A stretch of 64,000 nucleotides of DNA from Candidatus Aenigmatarchaeota archaeon. Its GTDB lineage: Archaea; Aenigmatarchaeota; Aenigmatarchaeia; QMZP01. The stretch is taken from NCBI GenBank assembly GCA_016185435.1, contig JACPNN010000015.1, positions 1-64,000 of the forward strand, read 5' to 3'. Positions 52,435 through 60,664 of the stretch are shown in pieces. Position 1 is the stretch's first letter; every line of letters starts with the position of its first letter. The notes beneath the pieces are model-generated. The model was not told the DNA's origin, did not search any database, and worked only from the letters and a program-made list of their open reading frames with translations. Both the position numbers and the translations under genes were made by a program.

Positions 52435-52701
52435 CTACAATATATCCTTCTCCGCCACTATCACGAAGTCTCCCACAGACTTCACTGCAGAGAAAGGCAC
52501 AAGAGACCTCTTCTTCTCGTTCTGCTGAAGGTTCAGGGCTTCTGAATGGGTCGTTGTCTCCGAGAGGACAAGGTTTATCAGCTCTCCTGACTCGACTATG
52601 TACTCGACATCCCCTACAACGCCGAACTTCCTGCCCGACTCCTCAGAAACGAGCATCTTCCCTATAAGATCCTTCGCCCTTATCTTTTCTTCCTCGGCCA
52701 T
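52435..52701 (-). CDS. PRC-barrel domain protein
   Basis: An 88-residue PRC-barrel (EKIRAKDLIGKMLVSEESG, KFGVVGDVEYIVES, LVPFSAVKSVGDFVIV). In archaea such small proteins occur near RNA-processing, photosystem-like or cell division factors; here it is alone. Confidence 0.85.
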   Translation of the reverse strand: MAEEEKIRAKDLIGKMLVSEESGRKFGVVGDVEYIVESGELINLVLSETTTHSEALNLQQNEKKRSLVPFSAVKSVGDFVIVAEKDIL

Positions 52702-52759
52702 AATGTATTACATATGCTTCTGTTCTTTTTAAGCTTTTAGAGGCCGTAGAAGCTTATGC

Positions 52760-53269
52760 ATGCAACACTCTCCTTTATTTAGAATGCTGTTGACTATTAA
52801 TATGGATGCATTTGGAAGGGGCAGGGAGCTGATTAAAAAGGGGGGCAAAGAGTTTCATGAGAAAGAAGGCACAGATCTCAAGGGCGTTCGACCTGAACTC
52901 CAATATGCTGCTGAAGCGCTCTATCAGCTGGGGGAAGATTTACGTGAAATATGCTCCGGAAGCGGGCATCGGCCGTCTGTTGTTACTAACCTTGGAAAGG
53001 AGTGGCCATTGAAGACGTTGAAAGAGAATATCAGTGCCCCGGATGATTTCATTGACATGTTTGTTCATTCAATTGAACAGCTTCAATGGTACAAGGAAAG
53101 CGAGATGGAGGAAATACAGACATATATGATCTCGAATGGATATGTTGACTCAGCTGGCTATGAATTGCTTCTCAACGAGATCAGAAGAAGACGTGGGGCG
53201 CTAGGTTACCTATCTTGGAATTCTCCTGGCGAAAAATGGGGAAGGGAGCATAGAAAACAAAAATTATGA
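52760..53269 (+). CDS. hypothetical protein
   Basis: A 169-residue soluble protein, mainly helical (PELQYAAEALYQLGEDLREI, EEIQTYMISNGYVDS). Starts at 52784 and 52802 are also possible. Its stop overlaps nnrE as ATGA, so it is co-translated. No family recognised. Confidence 0.5.
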   Translation: MQHSPLFRMLLTINMDAFGRGRELIKKGGKEFHEKEGTDLKGVRPELQYAAEALYQLGEDLREICSGSGHRPSVVTNLGKEWPLKTLKENISAPDDFIDMFVHSIEQLQWYKESEMEEIQTYMISNGYVDSAGYELLLNEIRRRRGALGYLSWNSPGEKWGREHRKQKL

Positions 53270-54015
53270 AAGCGCGCTCATCTTATATCGAGTGGCCGGC
53301 ACTCACAGCCTCCCAGATGGCCAAGATAGATTCTCTCGCACCGCAATACGGGATAAGCCTTGAAAGCATGATGGAGAAGGCCGGCCTTCATACCGCTGAA
53401 CTGGCCAGGAGGCTTTTGGGGAAGGATTATAAGAGCAAGACTGTCTGCCATCTTGCCGGGAAAGGCAACAATGGAGGGGATGCTGTCGCCTCTGCAAGGC
53501 ATCTGGCCCTGTCGGGGGTAAAGAACATCCTCCTTTTTTCCCACCCCTTTCATGAGCTCAAGGAGGCTGTGAAAGCGCAGATCCTGGCTTTGCCAAAGGA
53601 AAATGTCATGGCCATAGGAATTGATGAGTCCAAAAGCGATAGCGATATAATGTCCATAATCAGGCCTTCAGACCTGATAATAGACGGCCTGATAGGCTAC
53701 AATCTCAAAGGCGAGCCGCGTGGGGAGGCGGCAAGGCTCATTGAAGCCGCAAACAATTCAGGAAGGACTGTCCTTTCAATAGACGTCCCTTCCGGCCTGG
53801 ATTCCGACACTGGAAGGCCTTCAAAGCATACAATAAAGGCCAGAGCCACCCTCACGCTTGCCCTGCCGAAAAGGGGCCTCATGGAAAAGGAAGCAAGGAA
53901 GCACATCGGAAACCTTTATGCGGGCGACATTGGCATTCCCCCATGGCTTTACAGGCAAATAGGAGTTGACGTCGGAGCCATTTTCTCTGCCAAAAGCGTA
54001 GTGAAGATATATTGA
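53266..54015 (+). CDS. nnrE: NAD(P)H-hydrate epimerase, standalone
   Basis: A 249-residue YjeF_N-type epimerase. GKGNNGGDAVASARHL is the signature, LIIDGLIGYNLKGEPRG holds the catalytic Asp, and VLSIDVPSGLDSDTG follows. It repairs hydrated NAD(P)H by epimerising it. The dehydratase domain usually fused in archaea is absent and must be elsewhere. Confidence 0.88.
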   Translation: MKARSSYIEWPALTASQMAKIDSLAPQYGISLESMMEKAGLHTAELARRLLGKDYKSKTVCHLAGKGNNGGDAVASARHLALSGVKNILLFSHPFHELKEAVKAQILALPKENVMAIGIDESKSDSDIMSIIRPSDLIIDGLIGYNLKGEPRGEAARLIEAANNSGRTVLSIDVPSGLDSDTGRPSKHTIKARATLTLALPKRGLMEKEARKHIGNLYAGDIGIPPWLYRQIGVDVGAIFSAKSVVKIY

Positions 54016-54073
54016 GCCTTGGCCTCTGAACCCCATGATTTCTATTTATATTTCCTCCTTACCATGACTTTCT

Positions 54074-54640
54074 ATGATACTGCCGGACCATGAAATAAGG
54101 GAGAGGCTGAAGGAGAAAAGCATTGTTGTCGAGCCGCTTGATGACCCTGAAATGCAGATACAGCCTGCCGGAATAGACCTGAGGCTTGGGAACGAGTTCA
54201 GGATATTCAAGATCACTTCTACTCCCTATATTGATGTCAGGAGGAAGGTGGAGGATTATACTGAAGTGGTTCAGAAAAAGGACGATGAGCATTTCATACT
54301 TCACCCTCATGAGTTTGTCCTGGCCAATATCAAGGAATACATAAAAATGCCGGCAGACCTTGTAGGGGCTGTAGACGGAAGGAGCAGCCTTGGGAGGCTT
54401 GGCATTGTGGTGCATGCTACTTCTGCAAGCATAAACCCTGGTTGGGAAGGGAGGCTTGTCCTTGAGATGACAAACATAGGCAAGATGCCTGTCGCGCTAT
54501 ATCCGGGCATGAGGATAGCCAAATTGGCCTTCCACAAGCTGTCCTCGCCAGCTGAAAGGCCGTATGGCAAGAGGGAAGGGGCCAAATACCAGAAGCAGGA
54601 CGGCATTTCAGAGGCGAAGATATATGAGGAAGGGAAATGA
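54074..54640 (+). CDS. dcd: dCTP deaminase
   Basis: A 188-residue trimeric deaminase. QPAGIDLRLGNEF, DGRSSLGRLGIVVHATSA with the catalytic Arg/Ser region and INPGWEGRLVLEMTN with the catalytic Glu are clear. It produces dUTP from dCTP on the way to dTTP. The bifunctional Dcd-Dut option cannot be excluded by reading. Confidence 0.9.
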   Translation: MILPDHEIRERLKEKSIVVEPLDDPEMQIQPAGIDLRLGNEFRIFKITSTPYIDVRRKVEDYTEVVQKKDDEHFILHPHEFVLANIKEYIKMPADLVGAVDGRSSLGRLGIVVHATSASINPGWEGRLVLEMTNIGKMPVALYPGMRIAKLAFHKLSSPAERPYGKREGAKYQKQDGISEAKIYEEGK

Positions 54641-54949
54641 ATGAGGCTTTGCCTCTCTGAACCTCTCTTCGATTACAAGGGGAGGCCAAGGGGCAGCGCA
54701 TCGACAAGCACTGGTGTCGCTGTCTTCAGCAGCCTGCAGCTTGGCTAGTATACCGCGACAAGTAGTTAGGCAGTTCACGCCTTTTTCGCTAAATGAGTTT
54801 GAAGTTCCACAATTTTTCCTGAAACTATTTTCAGTACCAAAAAGAGAAGCGGAATGGTGTTCCCCCAGACCACTTCTCTTCCGCATCGCTGAGGCTTCTA
54901 CAGGGCACCGTATATCCCGGAGTACGCCTCAATTAAACCTTCAGCGCTT
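54641..54949. other. 309-bp gap with a short fragment and no firm gene
   Basis: A 35-codon frame from ATG 54641 (MRLCLSEPLFDYKGRPRG...) overlaps the dcd end and stops at 54748; it could be a broken gene start. The rest shows no supported frame. Confidence 0.3.
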
Positions 54950-55243
54950 TCAATTTGCGCCACCTCTTTCCTTGGCCCTTTTGCTCATTTTCTTGATTTT
55001 GCTGAATACCAAATCAAACGCTTCAAGCATCTTCCGTGGCCTCCTTGAGCAATTGGCGGCCTTGTTCGGAGCGATTCCGCCAAGCGCCTCCCCGACTTCT
55101 TTCGGCCTTCTCCTTCTGCCGTCCAGCACTCCGTGCATCAGGAGGAAGCATTTCATGTCTAATCCGTCCGTTTTTCTGACGAACTTCTCGACAGCCTCCG
55201 GCGGCATGGACCTCAAAATACTGAGAGGTCCTTTTCTCTTCAT
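54950..55243 (-). CDS. small basic hypothetical protein
   Basis: A 97-residue protein, very basic (DGRRRRPKEVGEALGG and a terminal KKMSKRAKERGG). A strong GAGGAGGAG site precedes the ATG by 4 nt, which supports coding. No family recognised. Last of three minus-strand genes. Confidence 0.5.
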   Translation of the reverse strand: MKRKGPLSILRSMPPEAVEKFVRKTDGLDMKCFLLMHGVLDGRRRRPKEVGEALGGIAPNKAANCSRRPRKMLEAFDLVFSKIKKMSKRAKERGGAN

Positions 55244-55302
55244 GTTCTCCTCCTCATAAGTTCTATGAAATGTGTATAGCTCGCCTAAGACAACCTCCTA
55301 TC

Positions 55303-55530
55303 TTAACCCCTGTACTTTTCCCCGTCCCTTTCCTCCTCAATTTGCCTAGAGTACATTTTCCTTCTCTTCTCTCTTGCTGTCCAGTCTTCCTGCCTAATTC
55401 TCCTCAAGTAACTTTCTCTCCTCCTCTCTTTTGAATCTGTTGATGCCGCAATCACCGCAAACAACATTATCACTACAACTACGAAAAACCCAATGACTCC
55501 GATTCCTATGCTTTCCCCTGCACCTTCCAT
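55303..55530 (-). CDS. small single-span membrane protein
   Basis: A 75-residue protein with an N-terminal membrane helix (IGVIGFFVVVVIMLFAVIAA) and an Arg/Glu-rich helical tail. AAAGGAGG lies 7 nt before the ATG. Follows the membrane protein at 55551 by 20 bp. Confidence 0.6.
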   Translation of the reverse strand: MEGAGESIGIGVIGFFVVVVIMLFAVIAASTDSKERRRESYLRRIRQEDWTAREKRRKMYSRQIEEERDGEKYRG

Positions 55531-55550
55531 TTGATTCCTCCTTTCTCTAA

Positions 55551-56165
55551 TCAGTTGTTTTTGTCTTCTTTTTCCGATGATTTATGATCTGTTCTCCGCC
55601 CTCTTATCGACAGAAAGAATATCGAGCCGTTCAGTGCTGCAACATTGAGGGTGAACCATGGTTCCACAAACATGGTCCAGTCCTCTATTGCAAAGATGCT
55701 GACAATGGTGCCGAAATTGAAGAAGCCCCATGCAAGCCTGTTTTCAGATTTCGGATCGAGAAAGGCCTGCCTTATTGTCGGAACTGCGCCTATCCATGCT
55801 ATAATCCTGTTCATTATCACTGTGGAGATAGGATTATAGGTAACAGCCCACAGAAGGAGGCTGATTATGGCTCCTGCAAAGCATATCTTGTCCAAAGGGC
55901 TGAATCCGCTCCTTCCGTATCGCAAGATCAAAGCTAGCATCACAATATTGCCGGTCAAAAATGCCATGGGAAGGTATATTGTGTTCCTGGCCCCGGCAAA
56001 CCAGTAGCTCACGGTGAGTATCAGCATATTGATCGTCCATATGAGCCATGTGGACTTGGTAGCTTTGCTCTGATCTTTCAGCCTGAGGAGATCAAATATA
56101 TAGGCCACAAACCCTAAAAGCGCGCATGCCCCGCCCAGCAGGCCAAAGACCTGATGGCTATCCAT
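55551..56165 (-). CDS. integral membrane protein, PQ-loop/SWEET-like
   Basis: A 204-residue protein with seven hydrophobic helices. LLGGACALLGFVAYIFDLL..STWLIWTINMLILTVSYW and the later WIGAVPTIRQAF..LAWGFFNFGT segments have the P-x-x and W-x-x-W features of PQ-loop-like proteins, but the family call is tentative. GGAGG before ATG 56165 decides the start over 56204. First of three genes. Confidence 0.6.
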   Translation of the reverse strand: MDSHQVFGLLGGACALLGFVAYIFDLLRLKDQSKATKSTWLIWTINMLILTVSYWFAGARNTIYLPMAFLTGNIVMLALILRYGRSGFSPLDKICFAGAIISLLLWAVTYNPISTVIMNRIIAWIGAVPTIRQAFLDPKSENRLAWGFFNFGTIVSIFAIEDWTMFVEPWFTLNVAALNGSIFFLSIRGRRTDHKSSEKEDKNN

Positions 56166-56542
56166 GAATAAAGCCTCCTTCGAGTGGTTAAAATCGGAAG
56201 ACATCGCCAGATAAGAGCTCCCACTACTAGGAACTATGCCAGAGACAATGTCGACTTCATTTGAACTGTATCCATTGCCTCCGGATTCTTTCTGAAGACC
56301 TTTGTCCTTCCTATAGATCTACATAAAAAATCATGCAGACCTTTCCTATAGTGATGAATAGATGAGCATTATGCGCTTCTGTAAAGCTGATAGGACAGGA
56401 AGGCATTTAAAGGGTTCTGCTGCCTATATGGCATGACTTTCCTGCGCTATATGCGACCAGATCCGGAAATGTGAAAAAGCACCCGACTGCGCATATTTAA
56501 GCCTTCAGGCGGATATTGATTGTATAAATTCAGGGTGAAACT
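56166..56542. other. 377-bp divergent intergenic region
   Basis: The spacer between the minus-strand membrane gene set and L10e. A TATA-like CATATTTAAGCC (56492-56503) fits L10e. The middle contains two CTTTCCTATAGTG/CCTTCCTATAGATC repeats (about 56308 and 56340) and no gene. Confidence 0.4.
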
Positions 56543-57070
56543 ATGGGACTCCGTCCGGCAAGGTGCTACAGGACCCTCAAGAGGGCCTATACAAGGTTTA
56601 GCAGGGCCAACAAGAGCAAGGACTATGTCAAAGGAATCCCTGAGTCCAAGATACACAGATTTGAATTCGGGAATGCGAAGAGGCCTTACCAATATTCGCT
56701 TTGCCTTACAGTCAGGGACACTGTCCAGATAAGGCATAACGCCCTGGAGGCCTGCAGGGTTTCCCTGAATAAGAATTTGGATAAAAGAGTAGGAACTGAT
56801 GCATATTTCGGAAAAGTGCTTGTCTACCCGCACCAGATACTCAGGGAAAAGATGCTTGCCACAGGCGCGGGGGCAGACAGGTTCCAGTCAGGCATGCGCC
56901 TGGCTTTTGGCAAACCTATAGGGACTGCCGCAAGGGTTTATTCCGGGCAGAGCGTAGTTGAGGTGAGGGTTGACGAGGCTGGCCTGGAGGCCGCAAAGAA
57001 GTCTATGCACATAGCCGGGAGCAAGCTGCCCTGCCCTAGCAGTATTTTGGTGAAGAGAATAGCTGGCTGA
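56543..57070 (+). CDS. rpl10e: large-subunit ribosomal protein L10e (uL16)
   Basis: A 175-residue archaeal/eukaryotic L10e. MGLRPARCYRTLKRAYTRFS, GADRFQSGMRLAFGKPIGTAAR and the LPCPSSILV end are conserved. It sits at the ribosomal peptidyl transferase side near the P-site tRNA. Independent confirmation of archaeal origin. Confidence 0.96.
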   Translation: MGLRPARCYRTLKRAYTRFSRANKSKDYVKGIPESKIHRFEFGNAKRPYQYSLCLTVRDTVQIRHNALEACRVSLNKNLDKRVGTDAYFGKVLVYPHQILREKMLATGAGADRFQSGMRLAFGKPIGTAARVYSGQSVVEVRVDEAGLEAAKKSMHIAGSKLPCPSSILVKRIAG

Positions 57071-57092
57071 TTTTGGCTTCTTGATGTCGAAT

Positions 57093-57920
57093 TCATTTCT
57101 GGAGCAGAAGATGCAGCCTGTACAAATCAGTGGCAGGAGGCGCAAGATAGAACTCAATCCTGTCCGAATAGTTTCTGACGATTTTCAAAAATTCCTCATA
57201 TGGCTCTTCAAGCTGGTAGGCCTTCCAGTTGAGTGCCAGGACAGGCCTTCTGCCTGTCTTTTTCTTTTCAGAAGACTGCACAATTGCCTCTGAAATCAAT
57301 TTTACCCACACAACTTTCGTTCCGGCTGAACCAAGAATGAAGCCGTCAATGTCCTCCAATGGCATGATGTCCTTGGCTCTTTCAGGAGACATGCTGCCGC
57401 CATAGATTATCCTTATTTTATTTGCAGCTTCTTCTGAATATTCTTCTTCAAAGGCCTTTCTCATTGCTGCTGCCATCGGCCCGATCTGCTCAGGCCCGGG
57501 AGGATGAACATCTGCTTTTCCGCTGCCCCTTACCGCCCACCCGGGCTCGTAGCTGAATACGGTTTTCAAGGCAGTTTCTTCGCCTATTTCCTTCAGGATT
57601 TCCCTGAGCCTGTTTTTGAGAATTTCGGCTATTTTCAGCTTTTGTTTCCCGTCAAGAAGGCTCCAGGGCTTGCCTATATCCTCCCATTTCTCGCCAAAAA
57701 GGACAATATTGTCCTCCAGGCCTGCATCAATAGCAGGGATGAGTTTTCTCGGAATGATTTCAAAAGGCTCCTCATGCTCGGAGTGACATATTAGTACGCC
57801 AGCCGCCCCTGCAGCCTTCAGGTGGTGGAAGGCAAGCTGGCCTGTCCTTGCGAACTGGTGCTTGCCGTCTGAAGGAAATATATCCACTTTCTGGGCGATG
57901 AGCTTTATTGGGGTCATCAA
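57093..57920 (-). CDS. tpiA: triosephosphate isomerase, circularly permuted order
   Basis: A 275-residue enzyme with every TIM motif but in rotated order. The protein starts at the third strand (KLIAQKVDIFPSDGKHQF). His46 is in ICHSEHE, Glu125 in FSYEPGWAVRGSG and the phosphate loop in IIYGGSMSPE. After the last canonical helix (VKLISEAIVQSS) and a lysine-rich linker, the first strand PVLALNWKAYQLE appears with catalytic Lys233, then the second strand FYLAPPATDLYRL. In normal TIM this lysine is near residue 12. The start is confirmed by the duplicated 5' end at 58689. Confidence 0.85.
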   Translation of the reverse strand: MMTPIKLIAQKVDIFPSDGKHQFARTGQLAFHHLKAAGAAGVLICHSEHEEPFEIIPRKLIPAIDAGLEDNIVLFGEKWEDIGKPWSLLDGKQKLKIAEILKNRLREILKEIGEETALKTVFSYEPGWAVRGSGKADVHPPGPEQIGPMAAAMRKAFEEEYSEEAANKIRIIYGGSMSPERAKDIMPLEDIDGFILGSAGTKVVWVKLISEAIVQSSEKKKTGRRPVLALNWKAYQLEEPYEEFLKIVRNYSDRIEFYLAPPATDLYRLHLLLQK

Positions 57921-58002
57921 TATTTATCGGCTATATGCTTTAAATGTACAGGCTTTCTCTGGCTGCCCGTTGGCTGATGCTGCAAGCCTCTATCAGACCG
58001 AT

Positions 58003-58018
58003 AGCTTTTTATATAGTG
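58003..58018 (+). promoter_or_regulatory. TATA-like box of vapBC
   Basis: AGCTTTTTATATAGTG lies about 30 bp before the antitoxin start. It is immediately inside the cassette bracketed by tpiA 5' copies. Confidence 0.45.
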
Positions 58019-58044
58019 GAAACAAAATTTCCATGGTGAAAAAA

Positions 58045-58269
58045 ATGGAAAAAATAAGACTGGAAAAGCAGGGGAGAATTCTCATACCGAAAGGCGTGAG
58101 GGAGAAGCTTGGCGTAAGGGCAGGGGAGGAAATGAGCATTCAGGTGGAGCGGAGGGGAATAGTTCTGAGGGCCTTCAAGTCGCCAAAGGATTTCTCCGCC
58201 GAGCTCAAGGGCTGCGTGAAGGAGAGCAGGATAGATCCCCTTACCCTGAAGAAGATATGGGAGATGTGA
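58045..58269 (+). CDS. vapB: AbrB/MazE-like antitoxin
   Basis: A 74-residue swapped-hairpin antitoxin. KIRLEKQGRILIPKGVRE is the AbrB/SpoVT DNA-binding signature, and the tail (SAELKGCVKESRIDPLTL) wraps the toxin. GGTGA lies 5 nt before ATG 58045; an upstream ATG at 58033 is possible. The stop and the toxin start are adjacent (TGAATG). Confidence 0.88.
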   Translation: MEKIRLEKQGRILIPKGVREKLGVRAGEEMSIQVERRGIVLRAFKSPKDFSAELKGCVKESRIDPLTLKKIWEM

Positions 58270-58677
58270 ATGATATTCATCGACAGCAACATATGGTGCT
58301 ACTATTTTGACAGCTCATCAAAAGAGCATGCATCAATATCATCCTATATAGACGGCATTCTGGGCAGGAAAGAAATAGCGATGAACACTCTGGTGCTGAT
58401 GGAAGTCTCCCATTATCTGATAAAGAACCTGGGCTCGATAAAAGGCAAGGAGAAGGTTGAGGCCATGCTTGGTTTCCCTTTTGCTGTCAGGAATTTTGAT
58501 TATGACCTCCTGCTTGAATCGGTAGAAATGCTTTCCAGCTACACCCACACAGGCATTGGAGGGAGGGACGCCACAATACTGGCCACGATGAAGATGCTGA
58601 ACATAAGGCAGCTTGTCACGCATGACAAGTCATTCAGGAAGATTGATTTCATTGAAGTCATTGATCCTGCGGATTAG
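58270..58677 (+). CDS. vapC: PIN-domain toxin VapC
   Basis: A 135-residue PIN nuclease. FIDSNIWCYYF holds the first acidic residue, NTLVLMEVSHYL the second, TGIGGRDATILATM the third, and QLVTHDKSFRKID the fourth. An RNase that probably cleaves tRNA or rRNA when the antitoxin is lost. The module lies between tpiA and a copy of its 5' end. Confidence 0.9.
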   Translation: MIFIDSNIWCYYFDSSSKEHASISSYIDGILGRKEIAMNTLVLMEVSHYLIKNLGSIKGKEKVEAMLGFPFAVRNFDYDLLLESVEMLSSYTHTGIGGRDATILATMKMLNIRQLVTHDKSFRKIDFIEVIDPAD

Positions 58678-58688
58678 GGGGTTTTCGC

Positions 58689-58798
58689 GCCGCTTTCAGG
58701 TGGTGGAAGGCAAGCTGGCCTGTCCTTGCGAACTGGTGCTTTCCGTCTGAAGGAAATATATCCACTTTCTGGGCGATGAGCTTGATGGGGAACATCAT
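58689..58798 (-). pseudogene. 110-bp copy of the tpiA 5' end
   Basis: On the minus strand it starts ATGATGTTCCCCATCAAG and runs into the same residues as tpiA (IKLIAQKVDIFPSDGK, QFARTGQLAFHHLKAA) before leaving the frame. It matches 57811-57920 at more than 90% of positions. It lacks all later coding sequence. Both copies have the same orientation, so vapBC is bracketed by direct repeats. Confidence 0.85.
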
Positions 58799-58819
58799 TT
58801 ATATCCATCCTGAATCTTA

Positions 58820-60082
58820 TTAAGCTGATGGGAGTTTACTCAAACGTGCCATGAATTCATTTAACTCTTTTCTCAATCTGCTCTGCCCATAAGGAGGTTC
58901 TATTCCCTCGTTTTCTAGTGTTGCCTGCATTAAGTCGTATATGGCCAGAACCGCAATTGGCGTGAATGCATTTCTGGAGATCCTGTAGCTTTCATGCTCT
59001 TTGCCGATATATTCTTTCGTACATTCTTTCCAAAGGAGTCCTGCAGCATCTCGCATCTGCTTTCTGTATCCGTTTGTATGGAGATTGTTAAGATAGCCTG
59101 TGAGAAAGTGATAGTACAGGTTCGGCTCTTCCTGCCTGACATAGAGAAAGCATAAGGCCGACATGCATATTGCTTCATGTATTCCTCTCATGGAGCTCAT
59201 TACATCAAAAGCCTGGGAAAGGAATTGTTTTCCTTTTGGGAGTGAAGCCTTCCTTATGCTGGTGTCAAGGTCCAGTATGACCAATTCTCCTGTTCCCTCA
59301 TCTATCTGGTAGTTGTCCAGATGACCTGCATGCCTAAGGAAACCACCATCGTGGAAAAGCCTGAGGCATTTTCCCATATCGAAAAAAAGGCATTCAAAAT
59401 ATGATTCTACTGATCCGATGGCTTGATGTCCTGCTTTGGCCGTCATCCTCTCAAAAAGGTAATCTGGGAATTTAACCTGAGTCCTGCCTTTATCCTGACC
59501 GACCTTGGCCAGTGTTAAATCTCTGACTCTTCTTCCAAGGCCATCTCTTTCTCCTAAGACAACAATCCCTATTTCCTCATCTACAAGCCTTTGGCTGTAC
59601 TTGCCAAAGGCCACAGGCAGGCAGACAGAAGCCTCATTGTCCATGGCTTCGTTAGTTATATCATATTCGTTTCTTGCATTGGAAGCCTTGAGAGCTCCTG
59701 TGAATCTTGAGCCGCCAACAACAGGGACTATTTTTCCATAATCATCAATAGTCATGTGGGCTGTTACGACTTGCTTTCCAGATATTTGGGGGCCAAGATA
59801 AATGTCAGAAGATGGTGGTCTGGCTTCAAGCCTATTTCCAGTCTTGACTACATGACCAGTACCTTTTATCTTGAGGCATCCGGAAGGTATTCCTCTGTAT
59901 TTCAAAGGAGGAAACCCATATTTCTGCAATAACATGTACCTGTTTCTGCCTTCTCTCAGCAGGTCGCCTTCTGTTTCCCAGTTTATGACATCAATGATGG
60001 CATCTTTAATTTCCGAAAGGTTTTCGATTTCCTCATTGAATGTGATGTCTTCTATCGCCGGATATTCTCTTCCAAGAGGCAT
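58820..60082 (-). CDS. uncharacterised protein with a kinase-like catalytic segment
   Basis: A 420-residue soluble protein. LRLFHDGGFLRHAGHLDNYQ followed by LVILDLDTSI has the H-x-x-D-N and later D-L-D spacing of protein-kinase-like folds (the catalytic and metal sites). GSRFTGALKASNAR upstream could form the phosphate-binding part. It does not match a named family by eye. It may be an atypical kinase or AMPylase. Confidence 0.55.
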   Translation of the reverse strand: MPLGREYPAIEDITFNEEIENLSEIKDAIIDVINWETEGDLLREGRNRYMLLQKYGFPPLKYRGIPSGCLKIKGTGHVVKTGNRLEARPPSSDIYLGPQISGKQVVTAHMTIDDYGKIVPVVGGSRFTGALKASNARNEYDITNEAMDNEASVCLPVAFGKYSQRLVDEEIGIVVLGERDGLGRRVRDLTLAKVGQDKGRTQVKFPDYLFERMTAKAGHQAIGSVESYFECLFFDMGKCLRLFHDGGFLRHAGHLDNYQIDEGTGELVILDLDTSIRKASLPKGKQFLSQAFDVMSSMRGIHEAICMSALCFLYVRQEEPNLYYHFLTGYLNNLHTNGYRKQMRDAAGLLWKECTKEYIGKEHESYRISRNAFTPIAVLAIYDLMQATLENEGIEPPYGQSRLRKELNEFMARLSKLPSA

Positions 60083-60148
60083 AGAGAATATAGAACCGAA
60101 AAGCAGTTAAGCCTTTATAATTCCCAAGAGAATGCTGTTAGTGCCCTA

Positions 60149-60649
60149 TCATCCAATATATCCAGTATCCTCCTTCTCAAAGCCATCCACAAGCGTCACA
60201 TAGGCCTCCTCTGGCGGCCGGTAGCCTGGGTCTGAGTGCTTCAGGCCAGGCACATATTCCTCAAACCTCTTTGCTATCCTTGTGAGCGCATGATCCGGGC
60301 CGAATGCCTTTTCAGTGACTATTTCGGCAAGGGCCCTCGTAGTGTTTTCATCAACGACGCCAAGGCTATGCAAATACTCATGGAGAAGAAGGTGGAAGAC
60401 ATGGTATTTCAGAAGCTCAGGCTTCTCCTCCCTGATTTTTTCAAGCAGGTTCTGGTTCAGGACAATGAGATTGGAGCCAAGCTGGTGGTATGCCCCAATA
60501 AATCCTCTTTCTGCAAAGCCCAATGGGGAGAGGCCTAACATCAGTCCGGCCCTGCTTCTGCCTATAGCATCGTATACGCATTTCTTTACCAGATCAAATA
60601 TCCCTCCGAAACTTTCTGCATTTTCCAATTCGAAATCAATATTTTCCAT
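60149..60649 (-). CDS. small HExxH metalloprotease-like protein
   Basis: A 166-residue protein with a zinc site in HVFHLLLHEYLHSLG (HEYLH), and a downstream region VDENTTRALAEIV that could give a third ligand. Resembles small minigluzincin-like proteases. GGTG lies just before ATG 60649; a GTG at 60658 is part of that site. Follows padR in the same direction by 15 bp, so it may be in the PadR regulon. Confidence 0.65.
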   Translation of the reverse strand: MENIDFELENAESFGGIFDLVKKCVYDAIGRSRAGLMLGLSPLGFAERGFIGAYHQLGSNLIVLNQNLLEKIREEKPELLKYHVFHLLLHEYLHSLGVVDENTTRALAEIVTEKAFGPDHALTRIAKRFEEYVPGLKHSDPGYRPPEEAYVTLVDGFEKEDTGYIG

Positions 60650-60664
60650 AGCAAGCACCTCAAA

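Noticed and set aside
57862-58032. N-terminal extension of the vapB frame
   Set aside because: The upstream region contains the TATA-like box and part of the tpiA upstream region; the AbrB domain begins at 58045.
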